Shown piece after piece: positions 7,364 to 14,206 of a DNA stretch of 64,000 nucleotides (position 1 is the first letter of the stretch; every line of letters starts with the position of its first letter). Made by a program: the position numbers and the translations under genes. The stretch is from contig DAHUYJ010000003.1 in NCBI GenBank assembly GCA_027315225.1, forward strand, positions 1-64,000, written 5' to 3'. Under the pieces are notes generated by a model that saw nothing but the letters and a program-made list of their open reading frames with translations, ran no database searches and was not told the origin of the DNA. This stretch comes from Candidatus Saccharimonadota bacterium (GTDB lineage: Bacteria > Patescibacteriota > Saccharimonadia > Saccharimonadales > UBA4665).

Positions 7364-8407
7364 CTATTCTACCACTTCCTCATCTGTTTTAACAGGGGTT
7401 TCGTCTACTTCGGCCTGTTTTTGGTGGCGAGCCGCGACTGCCGTCGGGTCGGCGTATTGGTCGAAGTCATCTCCCGGCACATGGCCGAGCAGCTGTTCAA
7501 ACACATTGGTAATTGTCAGTATGCCGACGTACTCCTCGGAACTGCTGATGACCACGAACAGCGGGCAGTTGGTGACAAAAAGCGCGTGCAGGGCCTGGCT
7601 CAGACGGTCGTCTTCGTGAAGGTAATACACCGTGTCTTCCATGAGGTCCCGTACCTTGCCGCTGCTCTTTACGTCCAACCGATTAAATGCCAGGGTGCCG
7701 ACGAACGACCCCTTGCGCAGGCTCTCCCGAACCAGGGCGTACGGTTGCCCGCTCTTGTGAATTTCATCGATCAGGATAGGGCCGACAGTGTCATCGGGCT
7801 GCACCACTTTGACTGATTTTTGCGACACCATGACGTCCCCCACCTGGCGGTCGCCAAAGTGCAGAACGTGTTTTATAATATCCAGCTCTTCGTCAGTCAG
7901 CTTATTGTCGGCCTGTTTTTGCTGGCGTTCAATCAGGGCCAGCAGGTCGTCGCGTTCGAACAGACCGGTGTGAGCGTCAACCGTGTAGCGGCGCTCTACG
8001 GTGTCCGCTGCCCGGTTAAGCGACGGGTGAAGGTAGTTCAATATCCATACGAGTGGCGGCGTTACCAACGTAGTCAGCCAAAGCCCAACCCGGGTCGTGC
8101 GTGTTGCCGGCAGGAGCGAAAATGTTATCCAGAGCAGCGGGCCGACAATCAACAGCCCTGCCCAAACTGGCAACGTCCGGGCCAGCAGGATGAAGCTGGC
8201 CGCGCTGGTCAGTCCTATGTACAGCCACAACAAGCTGCGCAAGCTATTGCCGTAGGCCACGGCCCGGTACAGTTGTATAGCCGCGTAGTCGTGCCTGGCA
8301 GCCCGGCGCTTGATCTCGTGGGCCGGTATCGAATAATAAGTTTTGCGCACGGTAATGCCGGCCAATGCCAGCAGCAAGAGGATAATCGCAATAACAAGAT
8401 TCGACAT
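7364..8407 (-). CDS. membrane protein with CBS domain pair (CorC/CNNM-like)
   Basis: A 347-residue protein. The N-terminal part has about four hydrophobic segments (1-20, 60-78, 82-99, 107-125). A linker with DDLLALIERQ and the TDEELDIIKHVLHFGDRQVGDVM segment follows, which in this family leads into the CBS pair (about 195-310). This is the plan of the HlyC/CorC/CNNM group, linked to divalent-cation transport or its control by nucleotide binding to the CBS pair. The membrane part is degenerate relative to a typical DUF21 domain. The acidic C-terminal tail is probably disordered. A TATAAT lies 9 nt before the ATG. Confidence 0.72.
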   Translation of the reverse strand: MSNLVIAIILLLLALAGITVRKTYYSIPAHEIKRRAARHDYAAIQLYRAVAYGNSLRSLLWLYIGLTSAASFILLARTLPVWAGLLIVGPLLWITFSLLPATRTTRVGLWLTTLVTPPLVWILNYLHPSLNRAADTVERRYTVDAHTGLFERDDLLALIERQQKQADNKLTDEELDIIKHVLHFGDRQVGDVMVSQKSVKVVQPDDTVGPILIDEIHKSGQPYALVRESLRKGSFVGTLAFNRLDVKSSGKVRDLMEDTVYYLHEDDRLSQALHALFVTNCPLFVVISSSEEYVGILTITNVFEQLLGHVPGDDFDQYADPTAVAARHQKQAEVDETPVKTDEEVVE

Positions 8408-8416
8408 GCTGTCTCG

Positions 8417-8438
8417 ATTATACCCGATATTGTATACT
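8417..8438. promoter_or_regulatory. divergent -10 boxes between the CBS protein and DsbA-like genes
   Basis: On the minus strand TATAAT at 8417-8422 ends 9 nt before the start at 8407. On the plus strand TATACT at 8433-8438, with a TG two bases upstream (extended -10), serves the DsbA-like gene about 28 nt downstream. Confidence 0.5.
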
Positions 8439-8465
8439 GGTATCTAAGCTAACGAGGTTATGAAT

Positions 8466-9158
8466 ATGTCCAAACAGTTTATGGCAGTGATCGTTGTTAT
8501 CATTCTGGCCTTCGCTGGAATTATATTGGTCAGCAACCATCAATCGAACTCCGGTTCGGGTAAATCAGGCAGCTCCAGCGCACCTACCGAGCACATTGAA
8601 GGCCAGGGCTCAACTGGGGTAAAACTGGTCGAATACGGCGATTACGAATGCCCGTACTGCGGCCAATACTTCCCCATCGTCAAACAGGTCGTAGCTGAGT
8701 ACAACAAGCAGATTTACTTCCAGTTCCGCAACTTCCCGCTTGTCAGCATACACCAGAACGCGTTTGCCGGCGCCCGGGCAGCTGAAGCGGCGGCCATGCA
8801 GAACAAGTTCTGGCAAATGCATGACGCGCTATACGAAAACCAGAACCAATGGGTCCAGGCCAGCGATCCTACCCAATACTTCAACCAATACGCCCAGCAG
8901 CTAGGGCTTAACCTTACCAAGTTCAAGCAGGACTATGCGTCCAGCAAGGTCAACAACCTGATTAACGCCGATATGGCCGCAGGCAACAAGTTGAACATCC
9001 AGGGTACGCCTACGTTCTTCCTGGACGGCAAACAGATATCAGTAGGCGAGAGTATCAGCGACTTTCAGAAGCTCATCAACGCCGCGATCGCCAAGAAGAC
9101 CGGCAGCAACTCTTCGACGCCTTCCAGCGCCGGCACCACCAGCCAGACCTCAAAATAG
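8466..9158 (+). CDS. membrane-anchored DsbA-like thioredoxin-fold protein
   Basis: A 230-residue protein with an N-terminal signal anchor (about residues 3-22), a Ser/Gly-rich linker, and a DsbA/Thioredoxin_4 domain (about 50-210). The redox motif CPYC follows EYGDYE near residue 60, and the cis-proline loop is present as QGTPTFFLDG near 178. The C-terminal tail is Ser/Thr-rich. It is expected to oxidise or isomerise disulfides outside the membrane, which suits the Cys-containing pilin and wall hydrolase in this window. GAGG lies 8 nt before the second ATG (8466) but only 2 nt before the first (8460), so 8466 is chosen. Confidence 0.83.
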   Translation: MSKQFMAVIVVIILAFAGIILVSNHQSNSGSGKSGSSSAPTEHIEGQGSTGVKLVEYGDYECPYCGQYFPIVKQVVAEYNKQIYFQFRNFPLVSIHQNAFAGARAAEAAAMQNKFWQMHDALYENQNQWVQASDPTQYFNQYAQQLGLNLTKFKQDYASSKVNNLINADMAAGNKLNIQGTPTFFLDGKQISVGESISDFQKLINAAIAKKTGSNSSTPSSAGTTSQTSK

Positions 9159-9171
9159 CGCCGGAACCCGC

Positions 9172-9264
9172 TTAGTATTCCAGAAATTCCCGCCACAACG
9201 GGCGGTCGATGCGAACCGGCACACGCCGCTCCGGAGTAGTGATGATTTTTATTTTTACGGACAC
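9172..9264 (-). CDS. possible 30-residue small protein
   Basis: A GTG-started ORF of 30 codons (MSVKIKIITT...REFLEY) in the 238-nt space between the DsbA-like gene and nadD. A GAGGTGA sequence just upstream of the GTG is a plausible ribosome binding site. The composition is basic and balanced, ending in a WREFLEY segment, unlike random translation. No homology is recognised. TAGAAT/CATAAT near 9370-9376 could be the promoter, leaving a leader of about 100 nt. It may be a real microprotein or chance. Confidence 0.35.
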   Translation of the reverse strand: MSVKIKIITTPERRVPVRIDRPLWREFLEY

Positions 9265-9396
9265 GTCTCACCTCTTACACCCCGGCACGCAGGGCCGGCC
9301 GGGCAAATTGATTTAGTTTGTGGTTTTTGTCTCTCAGCCCGGATTTTTGTCAGGCCGATAAAGTGATTATGATTCTAGCAAAGCGCTTATGGCCTG

Positions 9397-10017
9397 TCAA
9401 CGTTTGGGTTTATCAAGCGAAACATAAAGCCAGTGGCGGTTGCTGTAGCGTTCGATGCTGCTCAGCAGTCCTGGGGTAGTCCGGTGGTTTCGCAGGGCCT
9501 CGCGTACCCCGCCCGAAGAAACATCCGGCGCGTAGCTCACAAACATCGTGAGGCTCTTCGGCGGGGTTGGCCAGGTCTCAATCTCGTGGCGCAGCCGGTC
9601 GTGGTCATCGCCCTTGCGTAAACCTATTACCAGTTCAGCAGTGGTCAATAGCTGGTCGGCGCCGGACCATTGGGGTAGATTCGTCAGTACGTCTGACCCA
9701 AACAAGAATACCAGCTCGTCTCCCTCGAATATTCGACGAAGCTCCGGCAGGGTCCGCTTAACTGTGAAGTTGGTATCCGCCAGGTGATCCAGGACCTCGA
9801 ACTGCTTATAGGGTCGGGCAGCATGCTTCAGCATGGCCGCGCGGTGGCCAAAATGCGTTGGCGCCTGCTTGTAGCGCGGGCGCCTTTCCGGCAAGAAGTA
9901 CACCTTGTCCAGTCTGGCTGCCTCGACAGACTGCAAAGCAAACGTAATATGGCCAGTGTGTACCGGGTCAAATGTTCCGGCGTAGATGCCGATTCGCCGG
10001 GAGTGTTTACGAGCCAT
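9397..10017 (-). CDS. nadD: nicotinate-nucleotide adenylyltransferase
   Basis: A 206-residue nucleotidyltransferase of the HxGH superfamily. It joins nicotinate mononucleotide and ATP to form deamido-NAD in NAD synthesis. The N-terminal GTFDPVHTGH motif sits near residues 14-23, and the FLFGSDVL segment near 103 matches the NadD adenylate-binding region. The C-terminal ISSTxIR motif is altered to SSGGVREAL. The gene follows the Zn-ribbon protein gene by 6 nt. TATAAT at 10024-10029, within that gene's last codons, ends 6 nt before this ATG, so nadD may also have its own leaderless transcript. Confidence 0.82.
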   Translation of the reverse strand: MARKHSRRIGIYAGTFDPVHTGHITFALQSVEAARLDKVYFLPERRPRYKQAPTHFGHRAAMLKHAARPYKQFEVLDHLADTNFTVKRTLPELRRIFEGDELVFLFGSDVLTNLPQWSGADQLLTTAELVIGLRKGDDHDRLRHEIETWPTPPKSLTMFVSYAPDVSSGGVREALRNHRTTPGLLSSIERYSNRHWLYVSLDKPKR

Positions 10018-10020
10018 CTA

Positions 10021-11511
10021 TTAATTATACGTCTTGGAACAGCCGCATGTGCCCGTGACACGCTTACCTCCATTAGGTAATCTGGTAACTTTAGTGTGGA
10101 CTTTCTTTTCGTGACATTCCGGACACTCTTCTGAAGTAAATTCGCAATCCTCGTTGGATCCCAGCCTTGTGCGGCTGCCCCGGCTACGGCCGCCGTATGC
10201 CGCTTGCGGGCCAGAGGTACCCCCGATGTCCGGGATTCCATCCTCTTCTTCACCCAGCTCAACCTGTCCGGGGCAGCCGCCATAGTAACGGCCGGCCTGC
10301 ACACCTGTCGAAACATTACCCGCCAACATACTGTTCATAAGCATAAGGTTGACTCCAGGTACCATAGCGGTAGTGACGACAGCGCGCGCTTCGGGTCGAA
10401 CGGCAACCCGTCCGGCCGGAGCGGAACCTCTAACATACGCCGGCAGCCCCTTTCTCAGTTCCTCAACTACAGCATAACGGATGACGGAATCCATGACCCT
10501 GGCAGATTGATAATCAAAGTTTTCAGAATTTGCTACTTTTATCAAAGTCCTCTTAATCTCTGGTTTGAGCCTGGCTATATCAGTATCCAGCAGCGTCCGT
10601 GCGAAGCCCTGCATAACCTCATTATTCCGGCGACTGTTAGCAGCATTGGCAAGCGACGGATAATAGGTATCGAAGAACGTTCCAGCTGTTTCGTTATGCA
10701 GCTTAAGGTATTCGCTGACCGAATGGCGTTTATGGTCAATGCCGCGTTGCTTGTAGTATTCCTGGCGCATATCGTGGGCAACCCGCTCCGCCTCTTCTGC
10801 TGAGGCGGTCAGCTCGAAACCGTAACGGATAAAGGTGTTGTCATCGGCTTCTGCGGGCACCTCTACGCCTCTTTCAGCAAACAGTTGCCGCCAAGTTTCT
10901 ATATGGCTTGAGCTGACTGAATAGGATCCGGCGACCAAGGTGTTCTGCTTGGTTTTTACATAGTACTGGATGTAAGCGATGTCCCGGTAGCCGAGCCGGC
11001 GATAGAGTTCTGAATAATCCTTAAGGGCCTGGTCGGGGTTGAGGCTGACGGCAAACAACGCCTGGCCAGGCTCCAAGGCATCGGCCCGTGCGGCAATAAC
11101 CTCGTCACCGCCGTCTCTTATAGCCTGGGGCTCCCACTCTTCATAGTCGGCTGCCAGCCTTTCAGAGCTACGGCGACCCTCGGCTATTATCTCTGCCATA
11201 GATTGTCCGTTTGGAGCCTGGGCCCTGCCGTCGACAACAGGGTGTTCTCTCCGGTCGTCTATGTCCAACAAGCTGCTGAACTCCTTGTCGGTGCGCAGCA
11301 TTTCCCTCAAGCTGCTGGAGTAGTCATTAAAATTCTGTTCCCGGAGTCCTGTTACGGCAAGCTCGCCACCCCACCTGACGAGATTGACCACAGAGCCGGC
11401 GTATTCGCCTTGCTGGAGCCGTAGCCCCGTTTCTCCTGCGGTCTCAAGATTTTCCTGATCTGGTAAGTGGAAAGCTTCCCGTACGGGAGCCTCCTGTGTA
11501 TTCAATCTCAT
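10021..11511 (-). CDS. unknown protein with C-terminal zinc-ribbon-like motif
   Basis: A 496-residue soluble protein I cannot assign. The first 370 residues are mostly charged and helical. A GNAT-like or other fold is possible around 150-260 (ELYRRLGYRDIAYIQYYVKTK), but no catalytic motif is clear. A Gly/Arg-rich linker (about 400-450) follows. The last 40 residues contain CPECHEKK and TCGCSKTYN, a CxxC...CxC pattern typical of a treble-clef or zinc ribbon. It sits between the DUF6580 gene (6 nt upstream) and nadD (3-6 nt downstream) in the riboswitch-led operon. Confidence 0.55.
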   Translation of the reverse strand: MRLNTQEAPVREAFHLPDQENLETAGETGLRLQQGEYAGSVVNLVRWGGELAVTGLREQNFNDYSSSLREMLRTDKEFSSLLDIDDRREHPVVDGRAQAPNGQSMAEIIAEGRRSSERLAADYEEWEPQAIRDGGDEVIAARADALEPGQALFAVSLNPDQALKDYSELYRRLGYRDIAYIQYYVKTKQNTLVAGSYSVSSSHIETWRQLFAERGVEVPAEADDNTFIRYGFELTASAEEAERVAHDMRQEYYKQRGIDHKRHSVSEYLKLHNETAGTFFDTYYPSLANAANSRRNNEVMQGFARTLLDTDIARLKPEIKRTLIKVANSENFDYQSARVMDSVIRYAVVEELRKGLPAYVRGSAPAGRVAVRPEARAVVTTAMVPGVNLMLMNSMLAGNVSTGVQAGRYYGGCPGQVELGEEEDGIPDIGGTSGPQAAYGGRSRGSRTRLGSNEDCEFTSEECPECHEKKVHTKVTRLPNGGKRVTGTCGCSKTYN

Positions 11512-11517
11512 GTGTGT

Positions 11518-12054
11518 TTATGTGTACTGCGTAGAACTTTTTGCCAAACGGCGGGACAGAGTAATCACTAATGCAGCTATGCCAAACAAGGCTCCTGTAT
11601 AGAACAAGTCTCCCAGCAAGGAGTTACGAAAGAAAGGCAAGGCCATGGCAAAGCACCTTTCCAGCCCGGCCAGGCTGTGCGCGTACATGCCGCTACTTGC
11701 CCACACGGCAAAATTGGTAGCCGCAAAGAAAAATGTTGAACTCGCTACGGTGAGCAAGCCGCCCCTTACCAACTTAGGCTGCTTAAGCCATTGGTGGCTT
11801 GCCAGGGCTATCAACGCGTAACAGGCCCAAACTACAAACATAACGCCAGGACTGTAAAAACCGACCAGGACATCCGAGATTATAGCTGCGGCTAAAGCCG
11901 TACCGACAGCGCTGCCCCGTGACAAATAAACTCCGCCAAAAATGGCTGCGGCCGTTAATGGCGCAAAGTTGTCCGGGTGCGGCAGCAGGCGCGCTATCAC
12001 GACATAAACTATCAGGGCGGCGGCGAGCAATAATTGTTTTTTGGCAGCGCTCAT
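11518..12054 (-). CDS. DUF6580-like / ECF S-component-like membrane protein
   Basis: A 178-residue protein with about five TM helices. The segment HPDNFAPLTAAAIFGGVYLSRG, in part, is characteristic of the DUF6580 family. These proteins resemble the substrate-binding (S) subunits of ECF vitamin transporters in size and topology. The ATG at 12054 overlaps the stop of the DUF4430 gene (ATGA), with GGAGG 8 nt upstream, so translation is coupled; the first in-frame ATG at 12069 is less likely. The cobalamin riboswitch upstream suggests a role in corrinoid uptake. The substrate is inferred from regulation only. Confidence 0.7.
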   Translation of the reverse strand: MSAAKKQLLLAAALIVYVVIARLLPHPDNFAPLTAAAIFGGVYLSRGSAVGTALAAAIISDVLVGFYSPGVMFVVWACYALIALASHQWLKQPKLVRGGLLTVASSTFFFAATNFAVWASSGMYAHSLAGLERCFAMALPFFRNSLLGDLFYTGALFGIAALVITLSRRLAKSSTQYT

Positions 12055-12434
12055 TGTTGCAGCCTCCATTGGATGACGTCCCCGTTATGAGTCACATAAG
12101 CAGCAGCTCCAACCTGCGACTCTTTGCCGTTTACATAATATATCCAGTACTTCTTGCCGCCGCCGTTATTGCCGTTTATAGCCGTTACGTAGACGCCTAT
12201 ACTCGACGTCTTGGTTTGCACTTTGGCGTGTTCCTTAAGCAGGGCCAGAGCTGTTTTGCCGTTCTGGCCGTGATAGGTCAAACGGGTGGTTAGGGCCGGT
12301 TTTGTGCTTGCCAGCGCCGGCGATTGTGTCTGGTTATGGGCTGCTGCGTCAAGCGCCACGCCGAAGGCCAGCGCAAAAACAATAAGAACCAGCGTTACGA
12401 TTTTTATTTTTACGGAACGAGTTGGACGACTCAT
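12051..12434 (-). CDS. secreted DUF4430 (transcobalamin-like) domain protein
   Basis: A 127-residue exported protein with an N-terminal signal or anchor (about residues 12-34) and a DUF4430 domain (about 55-127: GKTALALLKEH, GKKYWIYYVNGK, GDVIQWRLQ). This domain is related to the C-terminal domain of transcobalamin and intrinsic factor, and in bacteria it often accompanies corrinoid transport. The start at 12434 is chosen because GAGGAG lies 4 nt before it; an upstream ATG at 12464 lacks a site. It is the first gene after the riboswitch at 12517-12588. It probably binds a corrinoid at the cell surface and passes it to the next gene's product. Confidence 0.75.
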   Translation of the reverse strand: MSRPTRSVKIKIVTLVLIVFALAFGVALDAAAHNQTQSPALASTKPALTTRLTYHGQNGKTALALLKEHAKVQTKTSSIGVYVTAINGNNGGGKKYWIYYVNGKESQVGAAAYVTHNGDVIQWRLQQ

Positions 12435-12463
12435 ATAACTCCTCGTTTTGCTCTTTTGGCACA

Positions 12464-12469
12464 AGGAGT
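12464..12469 (-). promoter_or_regulatory. anti-Shine-Dalgarno element of the riboswitch leader
   Basis: In the mRNA the ACTCCT encoded here is complementary to AGGAGT (12438-12443), which contains the ribosome binding site of the DUF4430 gene. A second hairpin (GTCTAA/TTAGAC, 12468-12484) overlaps it. This suggests translational control by sequestering the ribosome binding site, with the aptamer deciding which pairing forms. Confidence 0.45.
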
Positions 12470-12516
12470 CTAAGAATGTTAGACGCCGCCCTTATGCGCG
12501 AAAGACGAACTTATTA

Positions 12517-12588
12517 GAAGCTGTATCGGACTTGCCCGGGGGCTTACCGTTGCGGCACAGTTCCGGATTTGCACCGGATTCCAGCTTG
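12517..12588 (-). promoter_or_regulatory. cobalamin (B12) riboswitch aptamer, compact form
   Basis: The minus-strand RNA carries the conserved cobalamin-riboswitch core in order: GGAAnCCGGTGCAAATCCGG, CTGTGCCGCAACGGTAAG, then the B12-box-like AAGTCCGATACAG. A P1 helix forms between AAGCTG (12582-12587) and CAGCTT (12518-12523). The aptamer is only about 72 nt, shorter than the usual roughly 200-nt class I elements. It lies about 85 nt upstream of the DUF4430 start, with a possible TACACT promoter at 12609-12614. Confidence 0.85.
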
Positions 12589-12646
12589 AATTGTTAAAAG
12601 TACCTAGTAGTGTAGCACCGGGCCGGCACGCTAGATATAGTATTAA

Positions 12647-13126
12647 TTACTGCAGCTGCTGCTTAAGCGCTGTCAGGCGGGGCATAAAACTTTGGGCCGC
12701 GCCTTCGAGACCAAGGATTCTCAGGGCGCCAACCAGTACATACAAGTGGTCAAAGCTGTCTTCAGCCAGCTCGCTGCCCAAGCTTTCGACTTGCTGAAAA
12801 GCGTGCTCAACCTTCTCTACCAGCCATCTTTCCTCTCCCGGCTCTATCCGGTTCGAGCTGACCTTGCTGGCCTTGTCGGCTTCCGGAGCCGATGCCAGCT
12901 CCAGCGAGCGGGCCGAACGGTCACGCTTATGCAGATGTCCTCGTTTGATAAGGTTGTTGACGTGCAATGCCACGGTAGCTACTGAATTGTACTGCAACCC
13001 GGTCATGATTTCCCGATAACTTGGACTGTAGCCGCGCCCTATAATAAAGGTCTCGATAAAACTCAGCAGTTCCTGTTGTTTTTTGGTCGGCCGGACCTTT
13101 TTTTGTGCTGTTTGCTTTTCGTTCAT
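12647..13126 (-). CDS. LexA-like HTH protein lacking the protease domain
   Basis: A 159-residue protein. Residues about 12-75 match the LexA N-terminal winged-helix DNA-binding domain: the TKKQQELLSFIETFI start, the RGYSPSYREIMTGLQ recognition region, then SVATVALHVNNLIKRG. Normal LexA is about 200 residues with an S24 Ser/Lys autoprotease; here the rest (about 95-159) is a different helical region without the cleavage site or catalytic residues. It is thus a repressor-like protein not controlled by RecA-stimulated self-cleavage. CATAAT ends 6 nt before the ATG and sits inside a 7-bp inverted repeat, suggesting autoregulation. Confidence 0.75.
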   Translation of the reverse strand: MNEKQTAQKKVRPTKKQQELLSFIETFIIGRGYSPSYREIMTGLQYNSVATVALHVNNLIKRGHLHKRDRSARSLELASAPEADKASKVSSNRIEPGEERWLVEKVEHAFQQVESLGSELAEDSFDHLYVLVGALRILGLEGAAQSFMPRLTALKQQLQ

Positions 13127-13149
13127 GTAACCATTATGTCACGGTTACA
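13126..13149. promoter_or_regulatory. inverted-repeat operator over the LexA-like gene promoter
   Basis: TGTAACC (13126-13132) and GGTTACA (13143-13149) form a perfect 7-bp inverted repeat with a 10-nt spacer. The spacer contains the -10 box CATAAT (minus strand, 13133-13138) of the LexA-like gene, and one arm touches its start codon. The other arm covers the stop codon of the upstream gene. Confidence 0.55.
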
Positions 13150-13753
13150 GCCTGCCGGCGATGGCTTCGCCCAGAAGCTCAAAAAACCTGGCAGGTAGCG
13201 GCCTGTAGCCCGGTTGTATGCCTCTGGCCGCCTCTGCGTAGATGTCCAACGCGCCTTTTCTGGGCCGGCCGTTATTACCGCCGGCCATCCGCAAGCTTAG
13301 GTCAGACGACATGGCCAGCTTAGCCTCGTCTTCCTGTTCAAAAGCTGGCGTAGCCACGTCCTTAAGCAATAAACTGTTGCGTTTACTAAAGTTCACATAC
13401 GAGTAAGCCTGCCCAGGCCTGATTTCCACTCCATCACCCTTTCTGAGGTCAACGGCATCAGCGCCGCCGCTTGCCAGCGCGAGGATTACGGCGCCCTGGC
13501 CCCTGAGAGTTTCAACGGAAAAACGGGCCGTGTGTTTTGGGTTGGTAACGAGTACCGGCTCGGTCATGCCCCGCGGGGCAATTCTAAATACTGCCGTGTT
13601 GGACCAGTACGGAACATCGTTACCGTGCTCATCAACTTCATAAGCAATGGTGTAGCCATATATTCGATTAGTATTAGTAACTTCCGCGTTAACCAGCTGG
13701 TGCGGTGCCTCAGGTTGGTAAAGTTCAGAAACAGGCCGGGGGGATGAATACAT
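13145..13753 (-). CDS. unknown protein, possibly cupin-like
   Basis: A 202-residue protein. The middle is beta-rich, with a cupin-like GDGVEIRPGQAYSYVNF segment (about 105-121), but the His ligands of a metal cupin are not seen. The C-terminal third is Gly/Arg-rich and then helical. The function is unknown. TATAAT ends 8 nt before the ATG, so the message is probably leaderless. Its stop codon lies in the inverted repeat that controls the next gene. Confidence 0.55.
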   Translation of the reverse strand: MYSSPRPVSELYQPEAPHQLVNAEVTNTNRIYGYTIAYEVDEHGNDVPYWSNTAVFRIAPRGMTEPVLVTNPKHTARFSVETLRGQGAVILALASGGADAVDLRKGDGVEIRPGQAYSYVNFSKRNSLLLKDVATPAFEQEDEAKLAMSSDLSLRMAGGNNGRPRKGALDIYAEAARGIQPGYRPLPARFFELLGEAIAGRL

Positions 13754-13761
13754 AGGGTAGA

Positions 13762-13767
13762 ATTATA
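13762..13767 (-). promoter_or_regulatory. -10 box for the gene starting at 13753
   Basis: TATAAT on the minus strand, 8 nt before the ATG. Confidence 0.5.
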
Positions 13768-13807
13768 ATACTATGTATGATTTCTTACAAATTTATTATA
13801 AAGCTGC

Positions 13808-14197
13808 TTATGCTCTTCTCTCCGGGAATACCCAGTACCTGTACCATAGCCAGCTCCAGACTGTAAAAAACGCCGAGGAGACAAAAAAGCCGATGTACGG
13901 CGTGATGCCGATAGCCTTCAAGCCCCAGATAATCAGGTAGTCGATTGCGAAACCGATGGACTCAATAAAAATGTAGCGGCCGGCGTGCTTCATTTCGCTG
14001 AGGTGTATCTGGTCAGAAAAAGCCCAGAAGCGTTGGATGAGATAATTGAGCGTCCAACCGATGGCGTCAGCCAGGACCTTGGACGGCAGCCAATCCCAGC
14101 CGAGCAGCGAGTAGCAAATAGCAAAAACGCCGTAGCCGACCCAAAAATACACGCTACCACCAGCCATGTACTTGAAGAACCGGCGGGTGGGCGACAT
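13808..14197 (-). CDS. GtrA family membrane protein
   Basis: A 129-residue protein with four TM helices (about 8-28, 37-53, 74-92, 100-121) and the GtrA pattern: an N-terminal FFKYMAGGSVYF start, a basic and aromatic loop (NYLIQRFWAFSD) and a C-terminal YRYWVF. GtrA proteins are thought to help flip or position polyprenyl-linked sugars for glycosyltransferases. It follows the O-antigen-ligase-like gene by 9 nt and so belongs to that glycan operon. Confidence 0.82.
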   Translation of the reverse strand: MSPTRRFFKYMAGGSVYFWVGYGVFAICYSLLGWDWLPSKVLADAIGWTLNYLIQRFWAFSDQIHLSEMKHAGRYIFIESIGFAIDYLIIWGLKAIGITPYIGFFVSSAFFTVWSWLWYRYWVFPERRA

Positions 14198-14206
14198 AAG
14201 TTAAGG

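Noticed and set aside
9241-12422. Shared 'SVKIKI' start and similar DNA (ATTTTTATTTTTACGGA) at the 30-residue ORF and the DUF4430 gene
   Set aside because: The similarity covers only about 18 nt of low-complexity DNA; it does not show homology or a repeat family.
12600-12646. Possible tRNA or small RNA next to the riboswitch
   Set aside because: No cloverleaf, anticodon arm or T-loop sequence could be found; the space is explained by the riboswitch promoter and the end of the LexA-like gene.
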